A stretch of 64,000 nt of DNA from Paractinoplanes ferrugineus (GCF_016862195.1 NZ_BOMM01000029.1:62001-126000); one strand, 5' to 3'. Counted from the first letter of the stretch, positions 17,408-28,200 are shown. Notes: generated from the letters alone by a model not told the origin. A program made the numbers and translations.

Positions 17408-18565
17408 ATGCCGGCACAGACCGCGGCGAAGGACCCCGCCACGCCCAAGAAGGCCCGCCCGAAGAAGGCGCCGGGCTGGACCAAGGCCCTGCTGGCCTTC
17501 GGCGTGGTGCTGTTGCTGCTCAGCGCCAGCGGCCTGGTGGCGTCGCGCTACTACCTCGGCAAACTGACCGACAACATCCAGACGACGTCCAGCGTCCTCG
17601 ACGACTCCACCGGCAAGGTCGAGTCGGGCAAGCTGCCGGACGGGGCGATGAACCTGCTGATGCTCGGCCTCGACACGCGGGCCGGCTGGGAGCAGAAGGG
17701 CGAGCAGTCCCGCTCCGACACGATCATGATCCTGCACATCGCGGCGTCGCACGACCAGGCGTACATGATCTCGATCCCCCGCGACACGATGGCGCAGATC
17801 CCGGCGGACAAGGCGATGGGCTTCGGCGGGGCGAGCGCGAAGATCAACTCCGCGTACGCGTACGGGTCGATGAACGGCCGGGGCTGGACCGGTGGCGCGA
17901 AGCTGGCCACCAAGGCGGTCAAGGAGCTGACCGGGATCAACTTCGACGGCGTCGTGGTCATCGACTTCGACGGCTTCAAGGGCATCCTCGAGGCGATGGG
18001 CGGCGTCTACATGTGCGTCGACAAGGACGCCTGGTCGAGCCACTACGTCATCGTCAACGGCAAGGTCGAGTACGCGGTCGGCGCCAACCCGGACAACGCG
18101 CCGAAGAACGCCCTGTGGTTCCGCAAGGGCTGCCGCAACATGGCGCCGTGGGAGGCCCTGGAGTTCTCCCGCATCCGGCACTCCGCCAACGGTGACTACG
18201 ACCGGCAGAAGCACCAGCAGCAGCTCCTGCGCGCGATGGCGAAGAAGGCCACCAGCAATGGCATCCTGACCAACCCCGGCAAGGTGGCCGACATCCTGGC
18301 CGCGGCCGGCTCGTCGCTGAAGATGGACACCCACGGCGTGAAGGTGACCGACTTCCTCTTCGGACTCAAGAGCCTGGCGGCGGCCGACCTGATGCCGATC
18401 AAGACGAACGGCGGCACGTTCGCGTCGATCGACGGCGGGCAGGCCGAGAGCATCAACGACGCGACCAGGGACCTGTTCGCCGCGACCGCCGCGGACAAGC
18501 TGCCGCAGTTCCTCGGCCGGCACCCGGAGATGCTGATCAGCGACGGTACGGCCGCGAAGTCCTAG
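17408..18565 (+). CDS. LytR-CpsA-Psr (LCP) family cell-wall ligase
   Basis: A 385-residue membrane-anchored enzyme that transfers lipid-linked glycopolymers to peptidoglycan. Residues 1-24 are Lys-rich and cytoplasmic, about 25-47 the single transmembrane helix, the rest extracytoplasmic. The LCP core is clear: 'NLLMLGLDTRAGWEQ', the Arg/Asp pair in 'SRSDTIMILHI', 'ISIPRDTMAQIP', 'INSAYAYG' and the C-terminal 'EFSRIRHSANGDYDRQKHQQQLL'. The start at 17408 follows a strong AGGAGGAG (17393-17400). Its stop overlaps the convergent DUF1501 gene by 4 nt. Confidence 0.93.
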   Translation: MPAQTAAKDPATPKKARPKKAPGWTKALLAFGVVLLLLSASGLVASRYYLGKLTDNIQTTSSVLDDSTGKVESGKLPDGAMNLLMLGLDTRAGWEQKGEQSRSDTIMILHIAASHDQAYMISIPRDTMAQIPADKAMGFGGASAKINSAYAYGSMNGRGWTGGAKLATKAVKELTGINFDGVVVIDFDGFKGILEAMGGVYMCVDKDAWSSHYVIVNGKVEYAVGANPDNAPKNALWFRKGCRNMAPWEALEFSRIRHSANGDYDRQKHQQQLLRAMAKKATSNGILTNPGKVADILAAAGSSLKMDTHGVKVTDFLFGLKSLAAADLMPIKTNGGTFASIDGGQAESINDATRDLFAATAADKLPQFLGRHPEMLISDGTAAKS

Positions 18566-19770
18566 GCGAGCACCCCGTCCAGGCGGCCGGTCCAGCCGTT
18601 CAGGGTCCGGGCCGGGTCGCTTCCCAGGACGTCGGCGAGCAATGTCGCGTACACGTCGCGGAAGTCGATCTTGAATTTGAGATCGCCCTGGTCGAGGTCG
18701 GTGAGGCTGGGCGGCTCGCCGTGCAGTCCGCCCCGCACGCCGGAGCCGAGCAGCAACACGTCCGACGCGGTGCCGTGGTCGGTGCCGTCGGAGGCGTTGG
18801 CGTGCACCCGCCGGCCGAACTCGGAGTAGACCGCGATGACCACGTCGTGCGCGGCCATCCGCTCGGCGAACGCGGCGAGCGGCTTGTCGAGCTTGGCCAG
18901 CTGGTTCTCCTGCGCCTGCTTCTCGTCGGCGTGCAGGTCGAAGCCGCCCAGCGACACCGAGTAGACCCGGGTCGCCGCACCGGCTTGCACACACTTGGCG
19001 ACCAGCGCGAGCTGACTCTCGAGCGACTGGCTCGAACCGCCGGTGGCGGTGGCGTCCGCGGAGTCGTCCTCGGTGTCCGCCACGTCGTGCATCAGATCCT
19101 GCACCCGGGTCAGGTCGGCGAAACACGCGGCGGCCCGGCCCTGGGCGACCGGCTCCCCCGGCGCGGCCGCCCCCAGCGCGGTCAGCTGCGCGGTGCTGAC
19201 GTCCTTCGGCAGTCGCACCGACCCGCCCGGCACGGTGGCCCCCGCCGACGTCGCCCCGGCCAGCAGCGGCGGCAGCACCGGCTCGAACGAGACCGCCAGC
19301 CGCGGGTCGCCGCCCGCCGCGTCGAGCCAGCGCCCCAGCCAGCCGGTGTTCTCCGGACGGTCGGGCCGGCCGGTCTGCCAGATGTCCATCGACCGGAAGT
19401 GACTGCGGTCCGGCCGCGGATAGCCGACACCACGCACCACCGCCAGCTTCTTTTCGCCGAACAGCCGGTGCAGGCCGGTCAGGGCGGGGTTCAGGCCGAC
19501 CTCGTCGTCCAGCTTCAGGACCGCCCCGGCGTCGTAGGCGAGGGCCGGGCGGGCGGTGGCGTAGGCCGGGTCGGCGTACGGGATGACGGTGTTGAGTCCG
19601 TCGTTGCCGCCGTAGAGCGTGACCAGGACCAGGGTGCGCGCGGCCGGGTCGCGGTCGCCGGCGGTCGCGAGGATGTCGCGCAGCGCGTAGGCGGTGCCGC
19701 CGGCGGCGAGCAGTCCCCCGCCCGCGACGCCGCTGGCGAGCAGAAACCGGCGGCGGGTGATGACGTCCAT
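18562..19770 (-). CDS. DUF1501 protein with Tat signal
   Basis: A 402-residue protein of the DUF1501 family (alkaline-phosphatase-like/sulfatase-like fold). The N-terminus has a twin-arginine signal, TRRRFLLASGVAGGGLLAA. 'LVLVTLYGGNDGLNTVIPY', 'RPDRSHFRSMDIWQTG' and the C-terminal 'VVIAVYSEFGRRVHANASDGTDHGTA' are the family blocks, including the His/Asp metal-type residues. It lies 11 nt after the DUF1800 gene in the same operon, the standard pairing of these two families across bacteria; their joint function is unknown. The ATG at 19770 marks the Tat peptide, so longer in-frame extensions are discarded. Confidence 0.9.
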   Translation of the reverse strand: MDVITRRRFLLASGVAGGGLLAAGGTAYALRDILATAGDRDPAARTLVLVTLYGGNDGLNTVIPYADPAYATARPALAYDAGAVLKLDDEVGLNPALTGLHRLFGEKKLAVVRGVGYPRPDRSHFRSMDIWQTGRPDRPENTGWLGRWLDAAGGDPRLAVSFEPVLPPLLAGATSAGATVPGGSVRLPKDVSTAQLTALGAAAPGEPVAQGRAAACFADLTRVQDLMHDVADTEDDSADATATGGSSQSLESQLALVAKCVQAGAATRVYSVSLGGFDLHADEKQAQENQLAKLDKPLAAFAERMAAHDVVIAVYSEFGRRVHANASDGTDHGTASDVLLLGSGVRGGLHGEPPSLTDLDQGDLKFKIDFRDVYATLLADVLGSDPARTLNGWTGRLDGVLA

Positions 19771-19781
19771 GCGATCGCCTC

Positions 19782-21092
19782 TCAGTGGACTGTGTATTCG
19801 GGAGTGGCCAGGGCAAGCGCGAGCAGGCGCGGTGGTGCGGCGGCCACCGGCTTGAGGACGGCGGCGGTACGGTCGGTCCAGCCGTCGACGGCGAGCAGCC
19901 GGGCGACGGCGTCGAGGCGCTCCCCGGCCGGTGCCTGCGCGACCTTCTGGACGGTGTCCGGCGCGAGCGCGACAAGCGCCTGCCCCGACCGGAGCCGGGC
20001 CTGCGCCGCCGCCGTGGTCAGCCACGCCTGGCCGGCCGGCCAGCCACCGACCGACGGGGGCCGGAACGGAACCTGACCGAGGGCGTGCAGAGCCGCGAGC
20101 ACCGGTTTGCGGGCCTTCGCCAGATCCGGCACGGCCAATTGCCGCACGGCGCCCACCACCCATTCGATCGGCTGTTTCACCAGATGCCCGGCGGTCGCCG
20201 GAAAGGCCTCGTGCACAGCGAGGGCCCGCAGCATCGCCACCACGTTCCCGTCCGTCCCGGTGGATTCCGGGGCCGGATCTCCGGCCGGCAGGATCGCCGA
20301 GAGCTCGGCGGGAACCGGGTCGCCCGACCCGTAACGGGCCCAGACCCGCGACGCCAGGAACGGCACGTGGGCCGGATGCCGCACCAGCAGGTCGGCGAAC
20401 TCGTCCACCCCGAACACGCCGGTCGCCCCGAGCAGGCTCACCGGGGCCGTGTCGTGCCGGCCGGCGACCAGCCGGGCCGTACCCGCCGACCGGTCGACCT
20501 GCCACCCGGTCAGCACCTTGGCCGCCGCCTTGACGTCATCCTCGCTGTAGTTGCCGACCCCGAGCGTGAACAGCTCCATGACCTCCCGGGCCAGGTTCTC
20601 GTTCGGCGCCTTACGGGTGTTCCGCTGCCCGTCCAGCCAGATGATCAACGCCGGGTCCCGCAGCATGGCCCGCACGAGCGGCCCGCTCGCCCCGGTCCCG
20701 TACCGCCGGAAGGCCTGCTGCTGGGCGAGCATCAGGCCGGCCGACCGCACCTTCTGCACGCTGGTCGCCCAGTGCCCGTGCCAGAAGAACGTCAGCTTCT
20801 CCGCACCCGACGACCCGGTCGTCACGAGCCGGCTGATCCACCACCACGTGGCCTCCGCGACCTGCGCCGCCATCTGCTGCCGGGCCTGCTGCTTGGCCTC
20901 TTTCGTCGCGCCCTTCGGCAGCGCCGCCTCCGCCGCCGGCCCCAGCTGCGGCAGGGCCGGCGGCGGCACCGGTGCCAGCACCTGCCGTACGGTCGCGTCG
21001 AGCCCCCGAGCCACCCCGAGGTCGATGTCAGCCGCCGTCGGCCCGGGTGTCAGCCGGCGAAGCACGTGCGCGATCACCCGTCGTTCCGTCAT
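19782..21092 (-). CDS. DUF1800 protein
   Basis: A 436-residue protein of DUF1800, first gene of the DUF1800-DUF1501 operon. Family blocks: 'VIAHVLRRLTPGPTAADID', 'KLTFFWHGHWATS', 'NENLAREVMELFTLGVGNYSEDDVKAAAKVLTGWQ', and the final 'GGWPAGQAWLTT'. No signal peptide is obvious; the Tat-exported DUF1501 partner might carry it. The start at 21092 (ATG) sits right before the first conserved block; the gene is divergent from a small unknown gene 51 bp away. Confidence 0.9.
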   Translation of the reverse strand: MTERRVIAHVLRRLTPGPTAADIDLGVARGLDATVRQVLAPVPPPALPQLGPAAEAALPKGATKEAKQQARQQMAAQVAEATWWWISRLVTTGSSGAEKLTFFWHGHWATSVQKVRSAGLMLAQQQAFRRYGTGASGPLVRAMLRDPALIIWLDGQRNTRKAPNENLAREVMELFTLGVGNYSEDDVKAAAKVLTGWQVDRSAGTARLVAGRHDTAPVSLLGATGVFGVDEFADLLVRHPAHVPFLASRVWARYGSGDPVPAELSAILPAGDPAPESTGTDGNVVAMLRALAVHEAFPATAGHLVKQPIEWVVGAVRQLAVPDLAKARKPVLAALHALGQVPFRPPSVGGWPAGQAWLTTAAAQARLRSGQALVALAPDTVQKVAQAPAGERLDAVARLLAVDGWTDRTAAVLKPVAAAPPRLLALALATPEYTVH

Positions 21093-21143
21093 GCCTGCGA
21101 CGCTAGGGTCGCGATGTAAGCAAGGCGTAAGGGCAAGGATCAG

Positions 21144-21818
21144 ATGACGTACGAGGAAGCACTCGCCCACTACCGATCGGCGCTGACCGATGCCGACGCG
21201 TTCGTCGCGCCCCTGCGCGACACCGACGATCCCGAGGCGGTGCTGTGGGCCGCCTGGCAGACGGTCACCGGCGCCGCCGCCACAGCCGACGACCCCGAAC
21301 TGGCCCGGCTGGTCGACCTGGTCACGGCGGTGCAGCGGCGGGAGCTCCCCGGCGTACGGGTATGGAACCTGCGCGTCTGCACCGACCTGCCGGTGCTGGG
21401 CGCCCAGCTGCGCGAGGAATGGAACGGCGGCCGCCCGATCGCCGAGTGGACCGCCCTGAACTCCTTCGCCGCCCGCCTCACCGCCGCCGGCACCCACGAC
21501 GCCCTGCTGCTCGGCCTGTGGACGATCAGCGCCGCCCTGGAGACCTTCGACGGCCCACCCGAGAACCTGCCCGCCGCCGTCGAGTGGTTCCGCCACGCCG
21601 GCTCCCAGCTGGCCGGCGCCACCGTCCACGGCCGCACCTACGCCGCCCGCCTGGGCCCCCTGGCCGAACAGGCGGGCGTGCCCGATCCCCCGGCCGGCTT
21701 CAGTTTCCAGCGGTGGGCCTTCTGGCGCCGCCGCCTGGAATCCCTGTCGACGGAGGGCGCCCGACTGATCAAGCGCTACGACTCGACGATCGCCACCGGC
21801 CGCCTGGACCCCCGCTAG
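21144..21818 (+). CDS. Hypothetical helical protein
   Basis: A 224-residue soluble protein, unrecognised. It is predicted largely helical with Trp-rich segments ('VLWAAWQTVTGAA', 'LLLGLWTISAALETF', 'FQRWAFWRRRLESL'). It has no signal peptide and no catalytic motif that I can name. The ATG at 21144 follows AAGGAT. It is divergent from the DUF1800 operon and convergent with the LAL regulator. Confidence 0.75.
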   Translation: MTYEEALAHYRSALTDADAFVAPLRDTDDPEAVLWAAWQTVTGAAATADDPELARLVDLVTAVQRRELPGVRVWNLRVCTDLPVLGAQLREEWNGGRPIAEWTALNSFAARLTAAGTHDALLLGLWTISAALETFDGPPENLPAAVEWFRHAGSQLAGATVHGRTYAARLGPLAEQAGVPDPPAGFSFQRWAFWRRRLESLSTEGARLIKRYDSTIATGRLDPR

Positions 21819-21949
21819 GCGCGAGGGGGCTGCCGCGCCAAGAGCGGGGACCGCGCAAGCTCACTGACGATGCTGCCTCAAGCACCCGTGACGCAACATC
21901 TTCACGGAACTTGCCGAAGGGCCGTGAACGAGGGCGGGCGCTACCGGGG

Positions 21950-24673
21950 TCAGGGGCGGGTGACCAGGTGGGCGACTTCGGTTCGGGAGGAGACGCCGAG
22001 TTTGCGCAGGATGTTTCCGACGTGGACGGCTGCGGTCTTGGGGGAGATGTAGAGGCGGCGGGCCAGTTCGGCGTTGGTGAGGCCGTCGCTGATCAGGAGG
22101 GCCACTTCGCGTTCGCGCGGGGTGAGGGCGCCGGCGCCGGTGACGGGGCCGGCGACGCCGGTGGGGGCCATGCCGAGCTGGGCGCGTACGTGGTCGAGCT
22201 GGGTGACACGCCAGCCACGCCATTCGGCGAGCAGGGCGGCGGCCGCCTCGGCGTGGGCGGCGGCCTCGGCGCGACGGTCGGCGGCGAGCAGGCAGCGGGC
22301 GGCGCCGACACGGACGGTGCCGCGGATCGGGGCGAGCAGGATGTGGGCGTCGGCGATGGACTCGTAGCCGGCGAGCGCCTCGGCGTGGCGGCCGTGGGCT
22401 TCGGCCAGTTGGGCGTCGACCAGGGTGCGGAAGGCGTCCCAGACCTCGTCGTCGAGCAGTTCGGTGGCCAGCCGGTCGAGGCGGGGCAGCGGGAGGCCGA
22501 CCTGCAGGGCCGCCGACATCAGGTCGTGGGCCTGTTCGCCGCTGCGCCACGGCTGGCCGGTCAGGGCGTCCAGGAAGGTGGTCAGCTCCGCCTCGGCGCG
22601 ATCCGGTTGGCCGCGGCGGCAGGCCAGGTTGAAGGCGAGGCCGGGGATGGTGGTGGGCGGGTTGTTGGGCAGCACGGCCAGGTCCTCGATGATCTGCGCG
22701 ACCCGGTCGAGGTCGCCGGACTCCAGGCAGAGACCGGCCAGGAAGACGCCGTGGTAGTCGGCCCACCGGCCCCGGCGGCGGTAGCCGCGGTCCTGCTCGC
22801 GGCCGTCCTCCAGGGCGGCGATGGCGGCGCGCAGGTCGCCGGCGCGGATGGCGAGGCGGGCGCGGCCCTGGAAGTAGGTGGCCACGGCCAGGGATTCGAA
22901 GCCGGCGCGTTCGGCGTCGACCCGCATGCGTTCCAGGGTCTCGGCGTGCTCGGCCGGGTCGGCCGGTGGTTCGCCGTGCACCAGGTTGTTGAGGGCGCGG
23001 GCGGCCAGCACCCACTCCCCCGCCGCCTCGGCCTCGTCGACCAGTCCGGACAGGATGCGCCGGCCCTCGGCGGCGGTGACCGGCCGTTCGGTGAGGGTGG
23101 AGCCCTTCTCGAGCAGGGCGGTCAGGCGCACCCGGGGCAGGTCGAACTCGTCGGCCAGGGCGAGGGCGCGGTCGCACCAGAGCAGTGCGGTGTCGAGGTC
23201 GTCGCGCAGATAGGCGGACTGGGCGATCGCGGTCATCGCGCGGGCCTGGTCGGCGCCCGGCGGCAGTTGCGCGATGAGGGTTTCGATGTGCCGGGTGAGG
23301 GTGCGCATCTCGCCGGTGTCACGGGACTCCCAGGCGATGCGCACGAGCAGGTAGAGCGACTCGACCCGGTCGCTGGTGGTGCCGGCGAGGTCGCGCCAGC
23401 GGCGGCCGTAGCGCAGGGCGTCGTCGAGCAGGCCGGCCAGCCAGGCGGCGCGGGCCGCGGCGGCGAGCAGGTCGTTGTCGTCGGGAGCCTCGTCGAGGCC
23501 CATCTCGGCGAGTTGCAGGGCCTGGTAGGCAGAGCCGATCGACAGGTAGGCGGTGGTGCCGCGGCGGGCGGCGGCGATCATGTCGGCGTAGCGGCCGGCG
23601 GCGCGGGCGTGGTGCGCGACCATGGCCGGGTCGCCGTTCCTGGCCAGCAGCACCTCCAGGGCGGCCTCGTGCAGGCGGCGCCGCTGCCGGGCGAGCATCT
23701 GGTCGGCGATCGCCTCGCGCACCAGGGCGTGCCGGAACGCGAACTCGTCCTCGCCCGACTCGACGAGCACGCCCCGGGTGCCGAGGTCGCGCAGCACGGT
23801 GATCAGTTCGTCCTCGCCGGTGCCGGTGACGTCGGCGAGCAGGTCGAAGGGGATGCGCTGGCCGAGCACGGCGGCGGCTTCGACGACGCGGTGGCTGACC
23901 GGGTCGAGGTCTTCGACCTGGCGGCGCAGCACGTCGGCGAGGCTCCACGGAAGCGGCTGATCGACGAGGGCTTCCACGTCGTACCCCGGCAGGGCTCGCA
24001 GCAGCTCCTCGAGGAAGAAGGGGTTGCCGCCGGTGCGATGGTGCAGCGCCGTCGCGGCGCGCAGCGGCGCCGGTGAGCCGGTCGCCGCGGCCAGGAAGGC
24101 CGCGGTCTGGGCGGGGGTCAGGCGATCCAGGCGTACGTGGGTGACGGTGTGTTTGCGTTCCATCCGCGCCAGCAGGCCGGCGACGGGCCGGCGGCGGGTC
24201 ACCTCGTCGGGGCGGTAGGTGCCGATCAGCAGCCGGGAACCGCGCTGGTCGGCGAGGCGTTCGAACAGGGCGGCACTCTCCGAGTCGGCCCAGTGCAGGT
24301 CCTCGAAGACGAGGACGGCGGGGCGGTCGCCGATCAGGTCGGCGACGATCGCGAGGCCGGCGTGCAGCCGCTCGACCGGGCTGCGGGCCGGGTCCTCCAG
24401 GGCGGCGAGTTGCTCGGGCCGCCCGTCGACGGCGTCGAGCAGCACCTCGTACGGCCGGGCCAGTGACCCCGGCTCGGCGTGCCCGACCAGCACCACCGTC
24501 TCGGCCGGCAGTGTGGCCAGCAGTTCCTGCACGAGGCGGGTCTTGCCGATGCCGGGCTCGCCGGCGATGATCGCCACCGCCGGGTCACGGGAGGAGGCGA
24601 GCCGCGCCAGCCGGCGCAGCTCGCTCTCCCGCCCGATCATCACCGGGCCGGCACCGCCGCGGACGTTTCGCAC
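21950..24673 (-). CDS. LAL-type LuxR family regulator (AAA ATPase)
   Basis: A 907-residue large ATP-binding regulator of the LuxR family (MalT-like). The Walker A motif GEPGIGKT is at residues 38-45, Walker B 'AVLVFEDLHWADSES' follows around residue 115, then a long helical TPR-like sensor region, and finally the LuxR helix-turn-helix ('LTPREREVALLISDGLTNAELARRLYISPKTAAVHV') at about 850-905. It starts at GTG (24673); an ATG twelve codons in (MIGRESEL) is possible. LAL proteins often control secondary metabolism or carbon use; no target is evident here. The preceding 64-residue gene overlaps its start by 34 nt. Confidence 0.92.
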   Translation of the reverse strand: MRNVRGGAGPVMIGRESELRRLARLASSRDPAVAIIAGEPGIGKTRLVQELLATLPAETVVLVGHAEPGSLARPYEVLLDAVDGRPEQLAALEDPARSPVERLHAGLAIVADLIGDRPAVLVFEDLHWADSESAALFERLADQRGSRLLIGTYRPDEVTRRRPVAGLLARMERKHTVTHVRLDRLTPAQTAAFLAAATGSPAPLRAATALHHRTGGNPFFLEELLRALPGYDVEALVDQPLPWSLADVLRRQVEDLDPVSHRVVEAAAVLGQRIPFDLLADVTGTGEDELITVLRDLGTRGVLVESGEDEFAFRHALVREAIADQMLARQRRRLHEAALEVLLARNGDPAMVAHHARAAGRYADMIAAARRGTTAYLSIGSAYQALQLAEMGLDEAPDDNDLLAAAARAAWLAGLLDDALRYGRRWRDLAGTTSDRVESLYLLVRIAWESRDTGEMRTLTRHIETLIAQLPPGADQARAMTAIAQSAYLRDDLDTALLWCDRALALADEFDLPRVRLTALLEKGSTLTERPVTAAEGRRILSGLVDEAEAAGEWVLAARALNNLVHGEPPADPAEHAETLERMRVDAERAGFESLAVATYFQGRARLAIRAGDLRAAIAALEDGREQDRGYRRRGRWADYHGVFLAGLCLESGDLDRVAQIIEDLAVLPNNPPTTIPGLAFNLACRRGQPDRAEAELTTFLDALTGQPWRSGEQAHDLMSAALQVGLPLPRLDRLATELLDDEVWDAFRTLVDAQLAEAHGRHAEALAGYESIADAHILLAPIRGTVRVGAARCLLAADRRAEAAAHAEAAAALLAEWRGWRVTQLDHVRAQLGMAPTGVAGPVTGAGALTPREREVALLISDGLTNAELARRLYISPKTAAVHVGNILRKLGVSSRTEVAHLVTRP

Positions 24674-24834
24674 GACGCCAGGTTACCGGCGGGCCGGCCG
24701 CGCACCGCCGGGCCTTTCCGGGCCCGGCGTGCCTCGCCGGCACCGGCCAGCAGGTGGCGCCGCTCGGACTCGGCGATCAGCTCACGGCGCCGGCTGTTGA
24801 CGAGGTCGAGCATCAGGTCGGAGTGGATCAGCAT
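24640..24834 (-). CDS. Small conserved-looking protein
   Basis: A 64-residue ORF whose first 30 residues (MLIHSDLMLDLVNSRRRELI...) form a charged amphipathic helix of a kind seen in many short actinomycete proteins; the Arg-rich tail is less coding-like. The ATG at 24834 follows GGGAGAAC. Its end overlaps the LAL regulator start by 34 nt, so the two may be co-transcribed. Function unknown. Confidence 0.5.
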   Translation of the reverse strand: MLIHSDLMLDLVNSRRRELIAESERRHLLAGAGEARRARKGPAVRGRPAGNLASCETSAAVPAR

Positions 24835-24964
24835 GGCTTGTTCTCCCGGTCTTCCGTCGATGTGTCAATCGTCGGCCGAGCAGGGAGTTCTTACATCGGA
24901 AGCGGTTACCTATCTTGACCGCGGGCGGGGTGCCTAGGCATCGCCCGGCATACCTAGACGGTGC

Positions 24965-25252
24965 CTATTCGCGGATCGTGGTCAGCTCGTCGAGACCGGC
25001 GATGGTGAGCACCGGGGCCAGCAGCGGGTTGGCCACCACCCGCACGTGCTCGACGTGCGGGAACAGGGCGGCCAGGCCGGCGCTGTCGATGTAGTCGACG
25101 CCGGTCAGGTCCACGGTGAGCACCGCGGTGCCGGCCGTCTGCCGGGCCTCGCGCAGGGCGGCGGCGAAAGTCGCGGCGTTGCTCATGTCGATCTCCCCGG
25201 CGGCGGCGAGGACGTCGGTGCCACCGGTGGTGAAGGTGAGTGGAGTGCTCAT
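24965..25252 (-). CDS. STAS-domain anti-sigma factor antagonist
   Basis: A 95-residue single STAS domain. 'VDYIDSAGLAALF' contains the Ser that is phosphorylated in SpoIIAA/RsbV proteins. The ATG overlaps the stop of the upstream hybrid kinase/phosphatase (ATGA), so both are made together. In the partner-switching model the unphosphorylated form binds an anti-sigma kinase and frees a sigma factor. The hybrid upstream has both a SpoIIE phosphatase and an RsbW-like kinase domain and is the obvious partner. Confidence 0.9.
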   Translation of the reverse strand: MSTPLTFTTGGTDVLAAAGEIDMSNAATFAAALREARQTAGTAVLTVDLTGVDYIDSAGLAALFPHVEHVRVVANPLLAPVLTIAGLDELTTIRE

Positions 25253-28200
25253 CCGGGAATCCTCGTTTGCAACGCGATGGTGGTGCCGGCGGCGCCGGTG
25301 GTCACGGTCACCTCACCCATCAGGGCCCGCATCAGGGTCAGGCCGCGGCCCCGGTGCGGGTTGGCGGCCGGCTGCGGTGTCTTCCACCGGCCGCTGTCGG
25401 TGATGGTGAGGTGCAGGTGGCCGGCCGTGGCGGAGGCCCACAGCCGGATCTTGCCGGCCGGGCCGTGCCGATGGCCGTGCTCGATCGCGTTGGCGCAGGC
25501 CTCGCCCGCCGCGACCAGGACGTTCTGGGTGGTGGTCGGGTCGACGCCGCAGCGGGCGAGCCAGCCGCGCAGGGTGCTGCGCACCGAGTAGAGGGTGGTC
25601 GGCTCGGCGGCGAAGTCGATCTCGAGCGGGCCGGGGTGGCGGTAGAGCAGCAACGCCACGTCGTCGTCGTAGCCGGCGTCGGCGGCCATGCCGGACATGA
25701 CGTCGGTGGCGAGCTCCTCGATGCCGTCCGCGCGGCCCTCGCGCATGGTGTCGGCGAGCCGGTCGATCCCGGTGGTCAGCGGCTGCCGGCGGCGTTCCAC
25801 CAGGCCGTCGGTGTAGAGCAGCAGGGTGGCGCGGGCCGGCACGAGATAGTGCGCCTCGGGGCGGGGCGCCCTCAGTCGTACGCCGAGGGGCCTCGACCTT
25901 CCCTGATCGAGCAGGTCGGTGGCGCCGTCGGGGTGGGTGACGATGGCGGGTGGATGCCCGGCGCTGGAGTAGGTCAGGTCGCCGGTGGCCGGGTCGAGGA
26001 CGCCGCAGAAGACGGTGGCGCACAGGGCGCCGGGCAGCTGGACGGCGAACCGGTCGAGCGCGGTGAGGGTGTGCGCCGGATCGGTGTTCTGCAGCAGCAG
26101 GGCCCGGCAGGCACTGCGGAGCTGACCCATCACGGCGGCGGCGGCGAGCCCGTGGCCGACACAGTCGCCGACCACGATGCCGATCCGGTCGTCGCCGAGC
26201 GGGATGGTGTCGTACCAGTCGCCGCCGACCTTCAGGGGGCGGGTGGCGGGGGCGTACCGGACCGCGAAGCCGGCCGGCAGCCGGGCCGGCCCCAGGATGG
26301 CGCGCTGCAGCTCGAGCGCGGTCTCGCGCTGCTGGTCGATCTGGTGCATGCGGTGCAGGCCCTGGCCGAGACGCCCGGCGAGCAGGGCGAGCAGGGTCTG
26401 GTCCTGCTCGGTGAAGGACCGCTTCTCGGCCAGCTCGACGTGCAGCACCATGGTGCCGTCGGGGTGTTCGAGGGTGATGCCGGTCTGCTCGGCGACCGGG
26501 GTGAGCAGTGGTTTGCCGCGCAGCACGGTGAGCGTGTGCCGCTGCCGCTCGGTCAGGGCGGCCCAGCTGGTGCCGGGGCCGGTGGTGGTCACGGCGGGGA
26601 GGTCGGAGTCGCCGAAGACGACCGCGTAGACCTCGGTGGCCTGCCACAGGTCCTGCAACGACGACAGGGCGCCCCGCATCGCGCCGGTCAGGCTCTCCGC
26701 CTCGGACAGGTGCACGCTCAGCGCGGCCAGGGCGCTGTCCCGCTGGACCGCGTAGTGCTCGGCGGTGACGTCACGGAACGTGCCGACGATGACGTGCCGG
26801 CCCGTCTCCGGTTCCCGCACCCGGTTGAACGCGGCGGCGACCCACAGCCGGTGGCCGTCGCGATGGGTGACCGGGATGGTGTACGAGCCACGGGTCTGCC
26901 CGACGAGCAGCGTGAACGCGTCGGCCACCTCCTGGTGGCGCTGCGGTTCCTCGACCGGGTCCGGCCACCACGGGTGCACCGGCCGGTAGGGCAGGCCCTC
27001 CGGCCCGTACCCGAGGATGTCGGTGAACGTCGGGTTGATCTCGATGACCGCGCCGTCCTCGGCACAGACGAAGAACGCCTCCTGCAGCGAGTCGATCAGT
27101 GCCGTACGCCATCGGGCATGGTGGTTGCGCAGGCGGGCCAGTTCGACGTTGGCCCGCACGCGAGCCAGCAGTTCGGCCGCGGAGAACGGCTTGACCAGGT
27201 AGTCGTCGGCGCCCGCCTCCAGGCCCTCGATGGACGCCTCCGGCCCGGCACGGGCCGACAGCAGCAGCACCGGGGTGCCGGCCGTGCGCGGGTCGGCGCG
27301 CAGGGCCGAGACCAGTTCCAGGCCGTCCATCCCGGGCATCATGACGTCGCTGACGATCAGGTCGGGGGTCCGGGCGCGGGCCTCGTCGAGGGCGTGCCGG
27401 CCGTCGCCGACCGCGTGCACCTCGTGGCCGGCGGAGCGCAGCAGCCGGGTGAGGTAGCCGCGCATGTCGGCGTTGTCGTCGGCGACCAGGACCCGAACGT
27501 CGCTCGGCGGGCCGGCCGGCATCCCGGCCTCGGTGTCCGCGTCGCCCGGCAGCCAGCGCAGGACCTCCTGGACGTAGGAGTCGGCACCGGTGGAGACGAC
27601 CGGGCCGGCGGCGGCGGGCACCCGGCCGGCCCGCAGCGGCAGGCGGATGGTGAAGGTCGTGCCCACGCCGAACGTGCTGTCCGCCGTGATGCTGCCGTCC
27701 TGGAGTTCGACCAGCTCCTTGACCAGGGCCAGGCCGATGCCGCTGCCCTCGTTGGAGCGGGAGCGGGCGTTCTCGATGCGGTGGAAACGCTCGAACAGCC
27801 AGGGCATCTCCTCGGGCGGTACGCCGATGCCGGTGTCGGCCACGGTGACGACGGCCTGATCACCGTCCTGGCCGACGGTGACCCGCACCCCGCCGTCGAA
27901 GGTGAACTTCAGGGCGTTGCTGAGCAGGTTGAGGATCACCTTCTCCCACATGCCGCGGTCCAGGTGGACCGGACCGGGCAGGGGCGGGCAGTCGACCTGC
28001 AGCCTGAGCCCGGCGCGCTCGACCGCGGAGCGGAAGACACTGGCCAGCTCGGCGGTGGCGGCGGCGAGGTCGACCGGCTCGTCGTGGGCCCGCATCCGGC
28101 CGGCCTCGATGCGGGAGAAGTCGAGCAGCGTGTTCACCAGCTTGCCGAGGCGCAGCCCGTTACGGTGGATGACCTCGAGCTCGGCGCGCACCGCGTCGTC

